Below are positions 1-7,769 of a DNA stretch of 64,000 bases, piece after piece. The DNA comes from Helicobacter fennelliae. Its GTDB lineage: Bacteria; Campylobacterota; Campylobacteria; Campylobacterales; Helicobacteraceae. A program made the position numbers and the translations under genes. A model generated the notes under the pieces. That model was not told the origin of the DNA. It worked only from the letters and a program-made list of their open reading frames with translations, and ran no database searches. Numbering within the stretch: position 1 is the first letter of the stretch; the number at the start of each line of letters is the position of its first letter. The stretch covers positions 682,001 through 746,000 of the forward strand of contig NZ_UGIB01000001.1 of the NCBI RefSeq assembly GCF_900451005.1, read 5' to 3'.

Positions 1-114
1 TATGAAGATGAGCCAGAAGTAAATAAGGCTCCAGATAAAAAGCTCTTAGAGCTTGATAGCAACCTCTCTCCTTATAACTACTCAAAAGTAGATTCTCCTG
101 TATCAGCGCACTAG
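1..114 (+). CDS. 3' end of an unidentified CDS (partial)
   Basis: Frame 1 is open from the first base of the window to a TAG at 112-114. It gives a 37-residue hydrophilic tail, rich in Glu, Asp, Lys and Ser, that ends VDSPVSAH. The start lies outside the window and no domain can be recognised. The next 136 bases to the end of the following gene (251) hold no gene that I can support. The reading is inferred only from the open frame and from the Asp-Ser (GATTCT) usage typical of this genome. Confidence 0.45.
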   Translation, partial: YEDEPEVNKAPDKKLLELDSNLSPYNYSKVDSPVSAH

Positions 115-250
115 AGCGATACAGAATCTCACACAAAATCCTACAAGCCAATCTTTGATTGGTTTGTGCTTCTATTATGCTAAAGTGTGGCAAAGACAAA
201 TATAAAAATCATTTAAGAAGGCATTAGAAAACATTAGAAAATATGAGAGT

Positions 251-928
251 TTAGAAGATTTTTTGCTTTGGTAAAAAGCGAAGCCCGATACTCACAAAAC
301 CCATTTTTCCGCTAAAGGCATTGCCATAAGTAGAATCTATTTGCACAATGTCTTGCACCAGCCAAGTGCGTAGCCCAACTTGATACAAAAGCGGCTCAAA
401 TCGCGTATAGTAAGTCTCTGCGACAAGATATGTTTTTCTTTTGTAAAGCGCGATTTCAGCACCTATACCTGCTGTATATATGGAGTTTTTGAGCTCTGAG
501 AGATTGTAGCCGACATTGAGGTGTGTTACAAGCCTTGCATCAAAAAATTCAACGCTTGCAGGGAGATAAAAATATATATCATCGCTTTTGCTTGTGGCGG
601 AGAATTTGTAGAGATTGCCTACTGATATGCCTATGCCCCAGCCTTTTTCATCGGTATTGACAAAAAGCTTTTTGAGTTGAAATTGCGCAGAATGCGTTTG
701 AATGCCAATCATTGCGCCGAGTGTGAGTTCTGTATTCCATAAGAAATTGCACGCAGGCAATGCCCAGAATTCTGATTGTTCATTGACTTTGATATAGCTC
801 TCAAGCTGACAATGATGTCTATCAACAACTCTTGCATCATCTGTGAGAAATGGTCTTGCTGCATATACATAAGTTATACTAAGCAAAGAGCCAAGCAAAT
901 AGATTTTTGATATATGCAAAATTTTCAT
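251..928 (-). CDS. Outer-membrane beta-barrel-like protein with signal peptide
   Basis: A 225-residue protein. Its N-terminus is a Sec signal peptide (MKILHISK, then a hydrophobic core ending near YVYA), probably cleaved around residue 23. The mature start ARPFLTDDARVVD with a nearby CQLESY resembles a widespread family of proteobacterial outer-membrane proteins (the MetA-type phenol-degradation or 'transporter' barrels). The rest alternates hydrophobic and polar residues as expected for beta strands and ends in an aromatic-containing strand. An AGGAGG-like ribosome site (AAAGGAGGACAAA on the minus strand) sits just before the ATG at 928. The substrate is unknown. It is transcribed away from the BI-1 gene, with 280 bases of shared upstream sequence. 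Confidence 0.65.
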   Translation of the reverse strand: MKILHISKIYLLGSLLSITYVYAARPFLTDDARVVDRHHCQLESYIKVNEQSEFWALPACNFLWNTELTLGAMIGIQTHSAQFQLKKLFVNTDEKGWGIGISVGNLYKFSATSKSDDIYFYLPASVEFFDARLVTHLNVGYNLSELKNSIYTAGIGAEIALYKRKTYLVAETYYTRFEPLLYQVGLRTWLVQDIVQIDSTYGNAFSGKMGFVSIGLRFLPKQKIF

Positions 929-1175
929 TTTGTCCTCCTTTTTATTTTCCTTTTTATCGTGTTTGGCTTGTTTTGTTGCCTTATTTGCTTATTTGGCGGG
1001 CTAATTGTAGCACCTTTGAGAATGTATCGCGCCAAAGACTTAGAGTAAGATTCTCATAAAGGTGTATATTTTAAACATTATTTGTATTTAGTATATTTTG
1101 TGTGTCATTATATGTGCCTTTGATTGCAGGTATCCTCTTAAGAATCTAATTAATACAATATTGTTAATTTTGCTA

Positions 1176-1181
1176 TATAAT
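1176..1181 (+). promoter_or_regulatory. Putative sigma-70 -10 box (TATAAT) for the BI-1 gene
   Basis: TATAAT lies 27 bases before the ATG at 1209, within an AT-rich stretch. Transcription would start near 1188, which supports the start at 1209 over an upstream in-frame ATG at 1098. The rest of 929-1175 shows no gene. Confidence 0.5.
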
Positions 1182-1208
1182 ACTCCACACCATTTTAGGA
1201 GGTCAATT

Positions 1209-1904
1209 ATGGGACTATATGATAGAAATTACACAGCACAAGATAGAAACATCGGTGCAGTTGGAGCATTTGCTGATGAGAATGCGCTTGTTTCATTTGT
1301 AAAAACCACTTATAAATTTTTGGCAGCAAGCTTACTATTTGCGACAATCGGTGCTCTTGTAGGGTTTATGTATTTTGATGTGGTAACTCAGCCGGGCGTG
1401 CGTATCGGACTTTTTATCGCAGAAATCGCAACGTTATTGGGGCTTATGTTTTTGCGCTCTTCACCCGGGCTTAATGTAGCACTTTTGTTTATTTTTACGA
1501 CTCTTACAGGCGTAGTGCTTGTGCCTTTGCTTGGGCTTGTGATAGCCAAAGACGGCGTAAGCGTGGTATGGCAAGCATTTGGAATGACTACGATTATTTT
1601 TGGTGTGATGAGTTTGTTTGCACTCAAGACAAAAGCTGATCTTAGCCAATATGGCAAAATGCTTTTTATCGCGCTCATCGTGATTCTTGTTTGCTCGATT
1701 ATTAATATATTTTTGGGAAGCACACTTTTCCATACGCTTATCGCTGCGGGAATTGTAGTTTTGTTTAGTATTTATATCGCTTATGATACACAAAATATCG
1801 TTCGAGGACTTTATGAAAGCCCAGTGATTGCTGCTATAAGCTTGTATCTTGATATATACAATATCTTTACAGCACTTCTTTCTTTGCTATCAAGCGATGA
1901 TTGA
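1209..1904 (+). CDS. Bax inhibitor-1 / YccA family integral membrane protein
   Basis: A 231-residue membrane protein with about seven hydrophobic segments, beginning MGLYDRNY. A soluble N-terminus is followed by membrane helices, including FLAASLLFATIGALVGFMYF and LFHTLIAAGIVVLFSIYIAYD. The Y-D-T-Q motif in the sixth or seventh segment (IAYDTQNI) is typical of the BI-1 (UPF0005) family, which are pH-sensitive ion-leak channels or membrane-stress proteins. I chose the start at 1209 because AGGAGG (1197-1202) lies six bases upstream and a TATAAT precedes it. The frame stays open to an earlier ATG at 1098, but that would put the promoter inside the gene. A strong hairpin follows the stop, so it is probably a single-gene unit. 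Physiological role in Helicobacter is not established. Confidence 0.85.
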   Translation: MGLYDRNYTAQDRNIGAVGAFADENALVSFVKTTYKFLAASLLFATIGALVGFMYFDVVTQPGVRIGLFIAEIATLLGLMFLRSSPGLNVALLFIFTTLTGVVLVPLLGLVIAKDGVSVVWQAFGMTTIIFGVMSLFALKTKADLSQYGKMLFIALIVILVCSIINIFLGSTLFHTLIAAGIVVLFSIYIAYDTQNIVRGLYESPVIAAISLYLDIYNIFTALLSLLSSDD

Positions 1905-1944
1905 TTTATCACCACATCACTAAATATCACTACAAACTTACACA

Positions 1945-1970
1945 ATCGTGAGAATCTAAATTCTCACGAT
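1945..1970 (+). terminator. Hairpin terminator after the BI-1 gene
   Basis: A perfect 11-bp stem, ATCGTGAGAAT / ATTCTCACGAT, with a four-base loop CTAA, starts 40 bases after the stop codon. The downstream sequence is T-rich (CTTTGGATTCTTTTGG) but has no clean U-run. The loop flank contains one copy of AGAATCT. Confidence 0.65.
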
Positions 1971-2060
1971 AACTCTTTGGATTCTTTTGGTTTTAATATT
2001 ATTTTGAGTTAATCCCTGCTAAAGTTGTGCTTTAAAATAAATCACCAGTAAGGCAAAACT

Positions 2061-3086
2061 ATGGATTTTGAAAGTATTATTCAACACCTTTATGCAGACA
2101 ATCTTACAAAAACCACTATCGAGCAAGGCAAAAAATTTGAAAAGCTTATAAAAAAGATTCTGCAAATCTGCCCGCAATTTAGTAGCGAATACAAAGATGT
2201 GTATTTATGGAGTGAGTTTAGCGATAGATTTGGTATTAGAGCCAAAGATATGGGTATAGACATCATGATAGAGACTTACGATAGTAAATGGATAAGTGTG
2301 CAGTGCAAATGCTATGATCCGACGCACAAGTTAGCCACAAAAGATCTTAAAAACTTTCTAGGTATCAATACAATTTATAAAAATAGTGAATTCAATGGTA
2401 GTCAAGAGGTTTTTTGTGAGATAAGCCAAAAGCTTATATTCCATACTTGCAAGCAGATAAGCACAGACTTACCAAAAGCTCTAGCCCAGAGCACACATAG
2501 TCTAAGCAAGGAGCCAAAGATATGGGGGTATTTTGATTTAGAAAATCTAGATCTTGATTGGCAAAAGTTTGATATAAACCATATCGATTCTTTGCACTCC
2601 AAAGCCAAAAAAGCCCTTCGCCCTCATCAGATACAAGCTTTAGAATCCATAAAGCGACATTTTCTTGAATGCCAACATTCTCGTGGCAAAGTTATAATGG
2701 CTTGTGGCACGGGCAAAAGTTTGCTCTCTATCCGCACAATAGATTCTATGGTGCAAAATGGTGAGATAGCCTTAGTCCTAGCCCCAAGTCTTGCGCTTAT
2801 CAATCAACTCATCAAAGAATTCTTTGCCCAATCTGAGACACTGCCTAAAGATTATGCCTTGCTTGCAGTATGTTCTGATAGTAGGGTTGGGCGAGATCAA
2901 AAATCCTTAAACAACGACAAAGATTCTGAGGATTTAAAAGAAGATGAATTGCTTATTCCGCCTACCACAGATTCTGTTACTCTAGCTAAAGTGATTGCCA
3001 CAAAGCTTGATTTGCCACTCCGCACACAAGCCACAAATACCGATGATATAGCGTTTCTAGCCCCCCCCCCCAAACGAGCTTCATAG
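2061..3086 (+). CDS. Type ISP-like restriction-modification-helicase enzyme, 5' part (frameshifted OFF at C11)
   Basis: The first 341 codons of a very large fused enzyme. Residues ~20-100 are an Mrr-like nuclease domain with GIDIMIE (Asp66) and VQCKCY (Gln81-Cys-Lys83), the D...QxK pattern of PD-(D/E)XK nucleases. A RecA-like helicase follows, with RPHQIQAL and Walker A ACGTGKS (residues 214-220). The frame stops at TAG 3084-3086, 12 bases after a run of 11 Cs (3061-3071). The frame resuming after the Cs continues the helicase with IINDEAHRTAG and LTATPR and joins the open frame that reaches 7587. Removing one C (C10), or adding two, restores a protein of about 1841 residues. Known type ISP enzymes (the LlaGI/LlaBIII family) have the same order: nuclease, helicase, methyltransferase, target recognition. 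In the present state only a truncated protein would be made. A sequencing slip is the alternative explanation. Confidence 0.85.
   Translation: MDFESIIQHLYADNLTKTTIEQGKKFEKLIKKILQICPQFSSEYKDVYLWSEFSDRFGIRAKDMGIDIMIETYDSKWISVQCKCYDPTHKLATKDLKNFLGINTIYKNSEFNGSQEVFCEISQKLIFHTCKQISTDLPKALAQSTHSLSKEPKIWGYFDLENLDLDWQKFDINHIDSLHSKAKKALRPHQIQALESIKRHFLECQHSRGKVIMACGTGKSLLSIRTIDSMVQNGEIALVLAPSLALINQLIKEFFAQSETLPKDYALLAVCSDSRVGRDQKSLNNDKDSEDLKEDELLIPPTTDSVTLAKVIATKLDLPLRTQATNTDDIAFLAPPPKRAS
3061..3071 (+). repeat. C11 homopolymer, probable phase-variation switch
   Basis: Eleven consecutive Cs inside the helicase domain, exactly where the reading frame shifts. C10 joins Ala-Pro-Pro-Pro to Asn-Glu-Leu-His and the rest of the helicase; C11 ends 12 bases later at TAG. 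Slipped-strand mispairing at C or G tracts is the standard phase-variation mechanism in Helicobacter and Campylobacter restriction and surface genes. I saw no other C or G run of eight or more in the window. Confidence 0.85.
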
Positions 3087-3438
3087 CTTAGATTCTCATA
3101 ATCCAAACACTTCAAACAAACAAGATTCTGTAAATAAACCAAAAATTATTATATTTTCTACTTACCAATCAATCGATGTAATCATAGAAGCCCAAAAGCT
3201 ATTCTCTCAGCAAATTAGACTCATCATAAATGATGAAGCACATCGCACCGCGGGCGTTCAGAAACTTGACAAAGATGGCAATACAAAAGATCTAAGTGTA
3301 TGGCAAAAAACTCACGATAATGATTTAATCAACGCACAATATCGCCTCTATCTCACCGCAACCCCCAGAATCTACAATGACAAAACCAAAGAAAATGCTA
3401 GCAAAAAAGCTCAAGAAGTCGGAAATAATGAGGATTTA

Positions 3439-6400
3439 TTGCTGTTTTCTATGGACGATGAAAAGTTATTTGGCACAACTATTTATGAGCTTAGATTCCA
3501 TAAGGCTATCCAAGATGGGTTATTGAGTGATTATCGTGTGATTGTAAGTGTGATTAGCGAGAGTATGGCTGCAAAATATCTAGGTGAGATCACCAAAGCA
3601 AGAGAAAATAGTAAGCTTGACCTCTATGATGCAGGGCAGATGATAGGATTTGTCAATGCTATCAAGAAGCGCAAAATAACGTTTATTGACACAGACTATG
3701 GCACAAGCGAAGAGTATTTTGATGATGCTAAGCCTATGAGGCGGGCTGTGGCGTTTTATTCTACGATTAGAAATTCCAAATTTGCCACAGAGAATTTCAA
3801 AAAAATCTCTCACGATATAGAATGCAACCATATCGATGGCACACATAATGCCTATGAAAAAACCCAAAAGCTCCATTGGCTTGCAGGAGAAGATATAGAA
3901 GAGATAGAAGAGGATATAGAAGATGATGCAAGCGAGAGTCAAGCAAGCGATCCATCATGTCGGGTGCTTTGTAATGCTAAATGCCTAACTGAAGGCATAG
4001 ATGTGCCAAATCTTGATGCGGTGGCGTTTTTTCAGCCAAGGGGAAGTGTGGTTGATGTGGTGCAGGCAGTAGGGCGTGCGATACGAAAAGCAGAGGGCAA
4101 AAGCTATGGGTATGTGATCTTGCCTGTGGTGCTTACAGAAGATGAGCTACAAAGCATAGATTCTGCCCTAAAAAGCAAAAAATTCAATGTGATTTGGGAA
4201 GCCCTCAAGGCTTTGCGAAGCCATGATGAGAGGCTGATAGATTCTGCTAGGATAAATGAAGTAGTTTCTGTGATTGGCGAAAGTGGTAGCGGGAGGGAAG
4301 CGATAGAAGCGACCCTTTTCACGCTCGATGAGCTTACAGAAGCGATGAAAAGCGTGATACCAAAGAAATTAGGCGATTTAGAATATTGGGAGCAATACGC
4401 CCTAAAAGTCGGCGATATTATGCGTAAGCTTAGCCTTCGTATAAAAGGCTTAACAGAGCAAAATCCAGACATCGCTAATCTTTTTTCACGATTTTGTAAA
4501 TCTTTGCAGAGCAATCTTAATGCCAGCTTTGATATAGACGAGGCTATCACGCTCATCGCACAGCATATCATCACAAAGCCGATTTTTGAGTGTATATTTC
4601 CAGACTTGGACTTTAGCAGGTTTGATAAAGTAAGCCACGAGCTTGACAAGCTCTACACCACACTTCTAGATTTTGGGCTTGCTAGTGAGACAAAGATTTT
4701 AGAGGAGTTTTATACGAGTGTGCGTTCAAACGCAGAATTTGCCAAAAGCGATAAATCCAAACAAGAGCTCATCAAAAATCTTTATAACACACTTTTTAAA
4801 GAAGCATTCAAAAAAACCCAAGAAAAGCTAGGCATAGTCTATACACCAATCGAAGTGGTGGATTTTATCATCTATTCGCTAGAATTTGTGCTAAATACAC
4901 ACTTTGGCAAATCCTTAGGTGATACACATATCAATATCTACGATCCATTTACAGGCACAGGCACTTTTATCACGCGACTTATCCAAAGTGGCTTGCTAGA
5001 TTCTAATCTATCTTACAAATACAAAAACGAACTCTGGGCAAATGAGATCACTTTGCTAGGCTACTACATCGCTCAAATCAATATCACTGCCACAATGCAC
5101 CAAAGAATGCAACACCTAGCAGAATCTACAAACTCTCATTCTGAAGAAGTGCGAAGCGCAACTGAAGAATCCATAAATCCAGAAAAAGATTCTAAAATGC
5201 GCAACCAGTCATTGCGAGCAAGGCAGAAGCTAAGCGCGGCAATCCAGAATCTAGACGCTGACAATATGGATTCTTCGCTTTCTACATTCCCTCAGAATGA
5301 CAACAATATCAGCGATGATAGCGATGACAAAAACGACAAGAGAGCAAGTGATTTTATCTTGCTTGATAATCTTTTATTTACCGATACATTTAGCTCATAT
5401 ACGCCAGATTCTAGAGGATTTCGCGGAGAAGTCAAACAGCTCAATCTCCAAATCCCTGAATACCTTGCCAAAAACTATGCCAAAATCCAAGAGCTCAAGC
5501 AAGCGGAATTTAAAGTGATACTAAGCAACCCGCCATATTCAGCTGGGCAAAATAGCGCAAATGATGATAATAAAAACACCTCTTACCCAGCATTAGAAAA
5601 ACGCATAGCAGACACTTACCAAGCAAAAAGCCTAGCCACAAAGTCTAAAAACACAAGCTATGACACTCTTAAAATGGCTATCCGTTACGCTACGGATAGG
5701 ATAGAAAGCAAAGGCGTAGTCGCCTTTGTAACAAATGGTTCTTTTATTGACAGCAATAGCGATGATGGTTTGCGGGCGTGTTTGCAGAGCGAGTTTGATT
5801 ATATTTATATCTTTAATCTTCGTGGAAACGCAAGACTACAAGGCGAAGCTAGACAAAAGGAAGGTGGTGGAGTTTTTGGCAGCGGCTCACGCACCCCTGT
5901 GGCGATTTCTATTTTAGTAAAATGCGACAAGCAATCATCGCAAAATTCTTGTCATACTGACTTGTCTTGTCATACTGAACGTAGCGAAGTATCCAAAAAC
6001 AATGACAGAGATTCTTCGGTCGCTTCGCTCCCTCAGAATGACAACAGAGAAAAAACTCAAAATGACAATAAAAAAGCAAAAATTTATTATTACGACATAG
6101 GTGATTATTTAGACCGCCAAAGCAAGCTTAATATCATTTCAAATTTCAAATCCATCGAGGGCATAGAAAAGGCGGGCAAATTCACGCTGATTACGCCAAA
6201 TAAAGATTATGATTGGATAAACCAAAGGGATTATTCTTATATGAAATTTATATCTATGGGAGATTCGAGCCACAAGCTCAAACCACTACCTAAAATCAAC
6301 GGCAAAATTCAACTTGAAATTTTTGAAATTTTCTCACAAGGTGTTGTAACAGGCAAAGATGCTTGGGCGTTTAATTTTTCAAAGGAAAATTTAAGTAAAA

Positions 6401-7587
6401 ATATCCAACTCTGTCTTAATACTTACAACAGCGAAAGAGAAAAATTAGCACAAAATCCAAATTACCAACTTTCAAGCGATTTAACAAAAGTTACTTGGGG
6501 CGGAAGTTTGCGAAAAAGGGTGCAAAGTAATTATGAACTTCAATTTAATGAAAGCAAAATTAAAGAATGTTTATATCGCCCTTTTAATAAAGAGTGGATT
6601 TATTATGACAATGGCTATAACCATAGCCATTATCAGCTGGATAAAATTTATCCAGCTGATAATTATACAAATTTAGTTATTTGCGTGAATGATAGAGGTG
6701 GCGGCGAATTTGGCTCGCTGATATTAAATCAAATTTGTGATTTACATTTATTTTCGCAAACACAATGTTTCCCGCTGTATTATTACGAAAAAATCGAGCC
6801 AGACCAAGCAAAGAATTTGTTTGACAAAAGTGAAGTAAATGGCAATGACACTTACCGCCGCAAAGACGCCATAAGAGACGAAGCCTTAAAAGAAGTGCAA
6901 AAAATTTATAAAGATGAGAGTATCACCAAAGAAGATATTTTTTATTATATTTACGCGCTACTCAATCACAAAACTTATAAAGAAAAATACAGAGATAATC
7001 TAAGCAAAATGTTGCCAAGATTGCCATTTATGCAGGATTTTAGGGGCTTTGAGAAAGCAGGTAGAGAGCTAGCAGAGCTTCATCTTAATTATGAAAGCTA
7101 TGTGGCAGAATCTAGCGCGATTTTGACACTGCGAAGCGAGATAGATAATATCGAGCAAGCGCTCAAGGGCAGTTTATTTGAGAGAGATTCTCTCTTTAGA
7201 GTAAAAGCACAGATAGAAGCACTCAGTGATGAGGATTTCTATATCAAAAAGCTTGCCTTTGGCAAAGATGGCAAAAAAGTGCAAAAAAATAGAATCTATC
7301 TCAATGAAAAGCTTGCTATCATCAATATCCCACAAAGCGCACACGAATACATCGTAAATGGCAGAAGTGCTATCGAATGGATAATTGATAGGTATCAAAT
7401 CAAAATCTACACAAACAGCCAGATTGAAAATAATCCAAATGAATATGAAGCTGAGAATGGCGCATTAAAAGGGCTTAAAGGTGGGCGATATGTGGCTTCG
7501 CTCCTCCTTAGCGTGATAGAAATGAGTGCGCGCACAATGGAGATTTTAGACGCCATGCCAGAATATAAGAGCTTAGATTCTCACTGA
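3439..7587 (+). CDS. Type ISP-like restriction-modification enzyme, 3' part (helicase, N6-adenine methyltransferase, target recognition)
   Basis: The continuation of the gene that starts at 2061. The frame is open from 3072 onward; 3439 is only the first ATG in it. Helicase motifs upstream of 3439 (DEAH near 3229, TATPR near 3355) are followed by motif V/VI sequences CLTEGIDVPNLDAVAFF and VQAVGRAIRKAEGK. A helical spacer leads to the methyltransferase: IVYTPIEVVDFII, motif I DPFTGTGTF (near 4943) and motif IV SNPPYSAG (near 5523), the arrangement of gamma-type N6-adenine methyltransferases. The remaining ~600 residues should hold target recognition. Two in-frame palindromic repeats (5141-5303, 5941-6046) and a pair of perfect hairpins (6611-6663) interrupt this half. 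At about 1841 residues in the joined form it is longer than typical type ISP enzymes, partly because of these insertions. On its own, this half has no obvious start site. Confidence 0.85.
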   Translation: MLFSMDDEKLFGTTIYELRFHKAIQDGLLSDYRVIVSVISESMAAKYLGEITKARENSKLDLYDAGQMIGFVNAIKKRKITFIDTDYGTSEEYFDDAKPMRRAVAFYSTIRNSKFATENFKKISHDIECNHIDGTHNAYEKTQKLHWLAGEDIEEIEEDIEDDASESQASDPSCRVLCNAKCLTEGIDVPNLDAVAFFQPRGSVVDVVQAVGRAIRKAEGKSYGYVILPVVLTEDELQSIDSALKSKKFNVIWEALKALRSHDERLIDSARINEVVSVIGESGSGREAIEATLFTLDELTEAMKSVIPKKLGDLEYWEQYALKVGDIMRKLSLRIKGLTEQNPDIANLFSRFCKSLQSNLNASFDIDEAITLIAQHIITKPIFECIFPDLDFSRFDKVSHELDKLYTTLLDFGLASETKILEEFYTSVRSNAEFAKSDKSKQELIKNLYNTLFKEAFKKTQEKLGIVYTPIEVVDFIIYSLEFVLNTHFGKSLGDTHINIYDPFTGTGTFITRLIQSGLLDSNLSYKYKNELWANEITLLGYYIAQINITATMHQRMQHLAESTNSHSEEVRSATEESINPEKDSKMRNQSLRARQKLSAAIQNLDADNMDSSLSTFPQNDNNISDDSDDKNDKRASDFILLDNLLFTDTFSSYTPDSRGFRGEVKQLNLQIPEYLAKNYAKIQELKQAEFKVILSNPPYSAGQNSANDDNKNTSYPALEKRIADTYQAKSLATKSKNTSYDTLKMAIRYATDRIESKGVVAFVTNGSFIDSNSDDGLRACLQSEFDYIYIFNLRGNARLQGEARQKEGGGVFGSGSRTPVAISILVKCDKQSSQNSCHTDLSCHTERSEVSKNNDRDSSVASLPQNDNREKTQNDNKKAKIYYYDIGDYLDRQSKLNIISNFKSIEGIEKAGKFTLITPNKDYDWINQRDYSYMKFISMGDSSHKLKPLPKINGKIQLEIFEIFSQGVVTGKDAWAFNFSKENLSKNIQLCLNTYNSEREKLAQNPNYQLSSDLTKVTWGGSLRKRVQSNYELQFNESKIKECLYRPFNKEWIYYDNGYNHSHYQLDKIYPADNYTNLVICVNDRGGGEFGSLILNQICDLHLFSQTQCFPLYYYEKIEPDQAKNLFDKSEVNGNDTYRRKDAIRDEALKEVQKIYKDESITKEDIFYYIYALLNHKTYKEKYRDNLSKMLPRLPFMQDFRGFEKAGRELAELHLNYESYVAESSAILTLRSEIDNIEQALKGSLFERDSLFRVKAQIEALSDEDFYIKKLAFGKDGKKVQKNRIYLNEKLAIINIPQSAHEYIVNGRSAIEWIIDRYQIKIYTNSQIENNPNEYEAENGALKGLKGGRYVASLLLSVIEMSARTMEILDAMPEYKSLDSH
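5141..5303 (+). repeat. Palindromic repeat element inserted in frame in the methyltransferase
   Basis: The ends mirror each other: CATTCTGA and GAAGAATCCATA on the left match TATGGATTCTTC and TCAGAATG on the right. An inner pair, CATTGCGAGC and GCGGCAATCC, has the same character. The encoded segment (about 50 residues rich in Ser, Asp, Glu, Asn and Gln) falls between methyltransferase motifs I and IV and looks like a linker, not fold. The right end CCTCAGAATGACAAC recurs at 6031-6045. This resembles, in style only, the palindromic elements that invade Rickettsia genes. Confidence 0.6.
5941..6046 (+). repeat. Second copy of the palindromic element, in frame
   Basis: The left arm (TGTCATACTGAACGTAGCG) and right arm (TCGCTCCCTCAGAATGACAA) are imperfect inverted copies; the left end TTGTCATACTGA is itself partly doubled. 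It encodes CHTDLSCHTERSEVSKNN and then SSVASLPQNDN, a low-complexity stretch unlike its surroundings, between ILVKC and KIYYYDIGDYL. The reading frame is kept. It shares CCTCAGAATGACAAC with the element at 5141-5303. Confidence 0.6.
6611..6663 (+). repeat. Two adjacent perfect palindromes inside the coding sequence
   Basis: ATGGCTAT-AACC-ATAGCCAT (6611-6630) is followed directly by ATTATCAGCTGGATAA-AAT-TTATCCAGCTGATAAT (6629-6663), a perfect 16-bp stem with a three-base loop. Both lie in the presumed target-recognition part of the restriction enzyme, coding for residues around YNHSHYQLDKIYPADNY. Confidence 0.7.
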
Positions 7588-7693
7588 TTTTCACTCGATT
7601 CTCATTTGTGGATTCTAGAATAGATTCTGGTTTGATTCCCTCTGAATTCTTCGGCAAGCCTAAATATGACGAGGGTGGCAAAATATTTTGTCC

Positions 7694-7717
7694 TAGATTC
7701 TAGAATCTAAGCTTTTT
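7694..7717 (+). terminator. Possible terminator built from two AGATTCT motifs
   Basis: TAGATTCTAGAATCTA is a perfect 16-base palindrome, made of AGATTCT and its complement overlapping, and is followed by AGCTTTTTT. It lies 107 bases after the large restriction gene, in a spacer (7588-7769) holding several GATTCT copies. The same T-rich side would not serve the minus-strand DUF354 gene ending at 7770. Confidence 0.4.
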
Positions 7718-7769
7718 TGCTTATTTACAAAATCTAAACAAACTAAAATAAAATGCGCAAGAATCACTC

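Noticed and set aside
1098-1208. Longer N-terminus for the BI-1 protein
   Set aside because: The in-frame ATG at 1098 lacks a ribosome site and lies upstream of the likely promoter; AGGAGG before 1209 decides the start.
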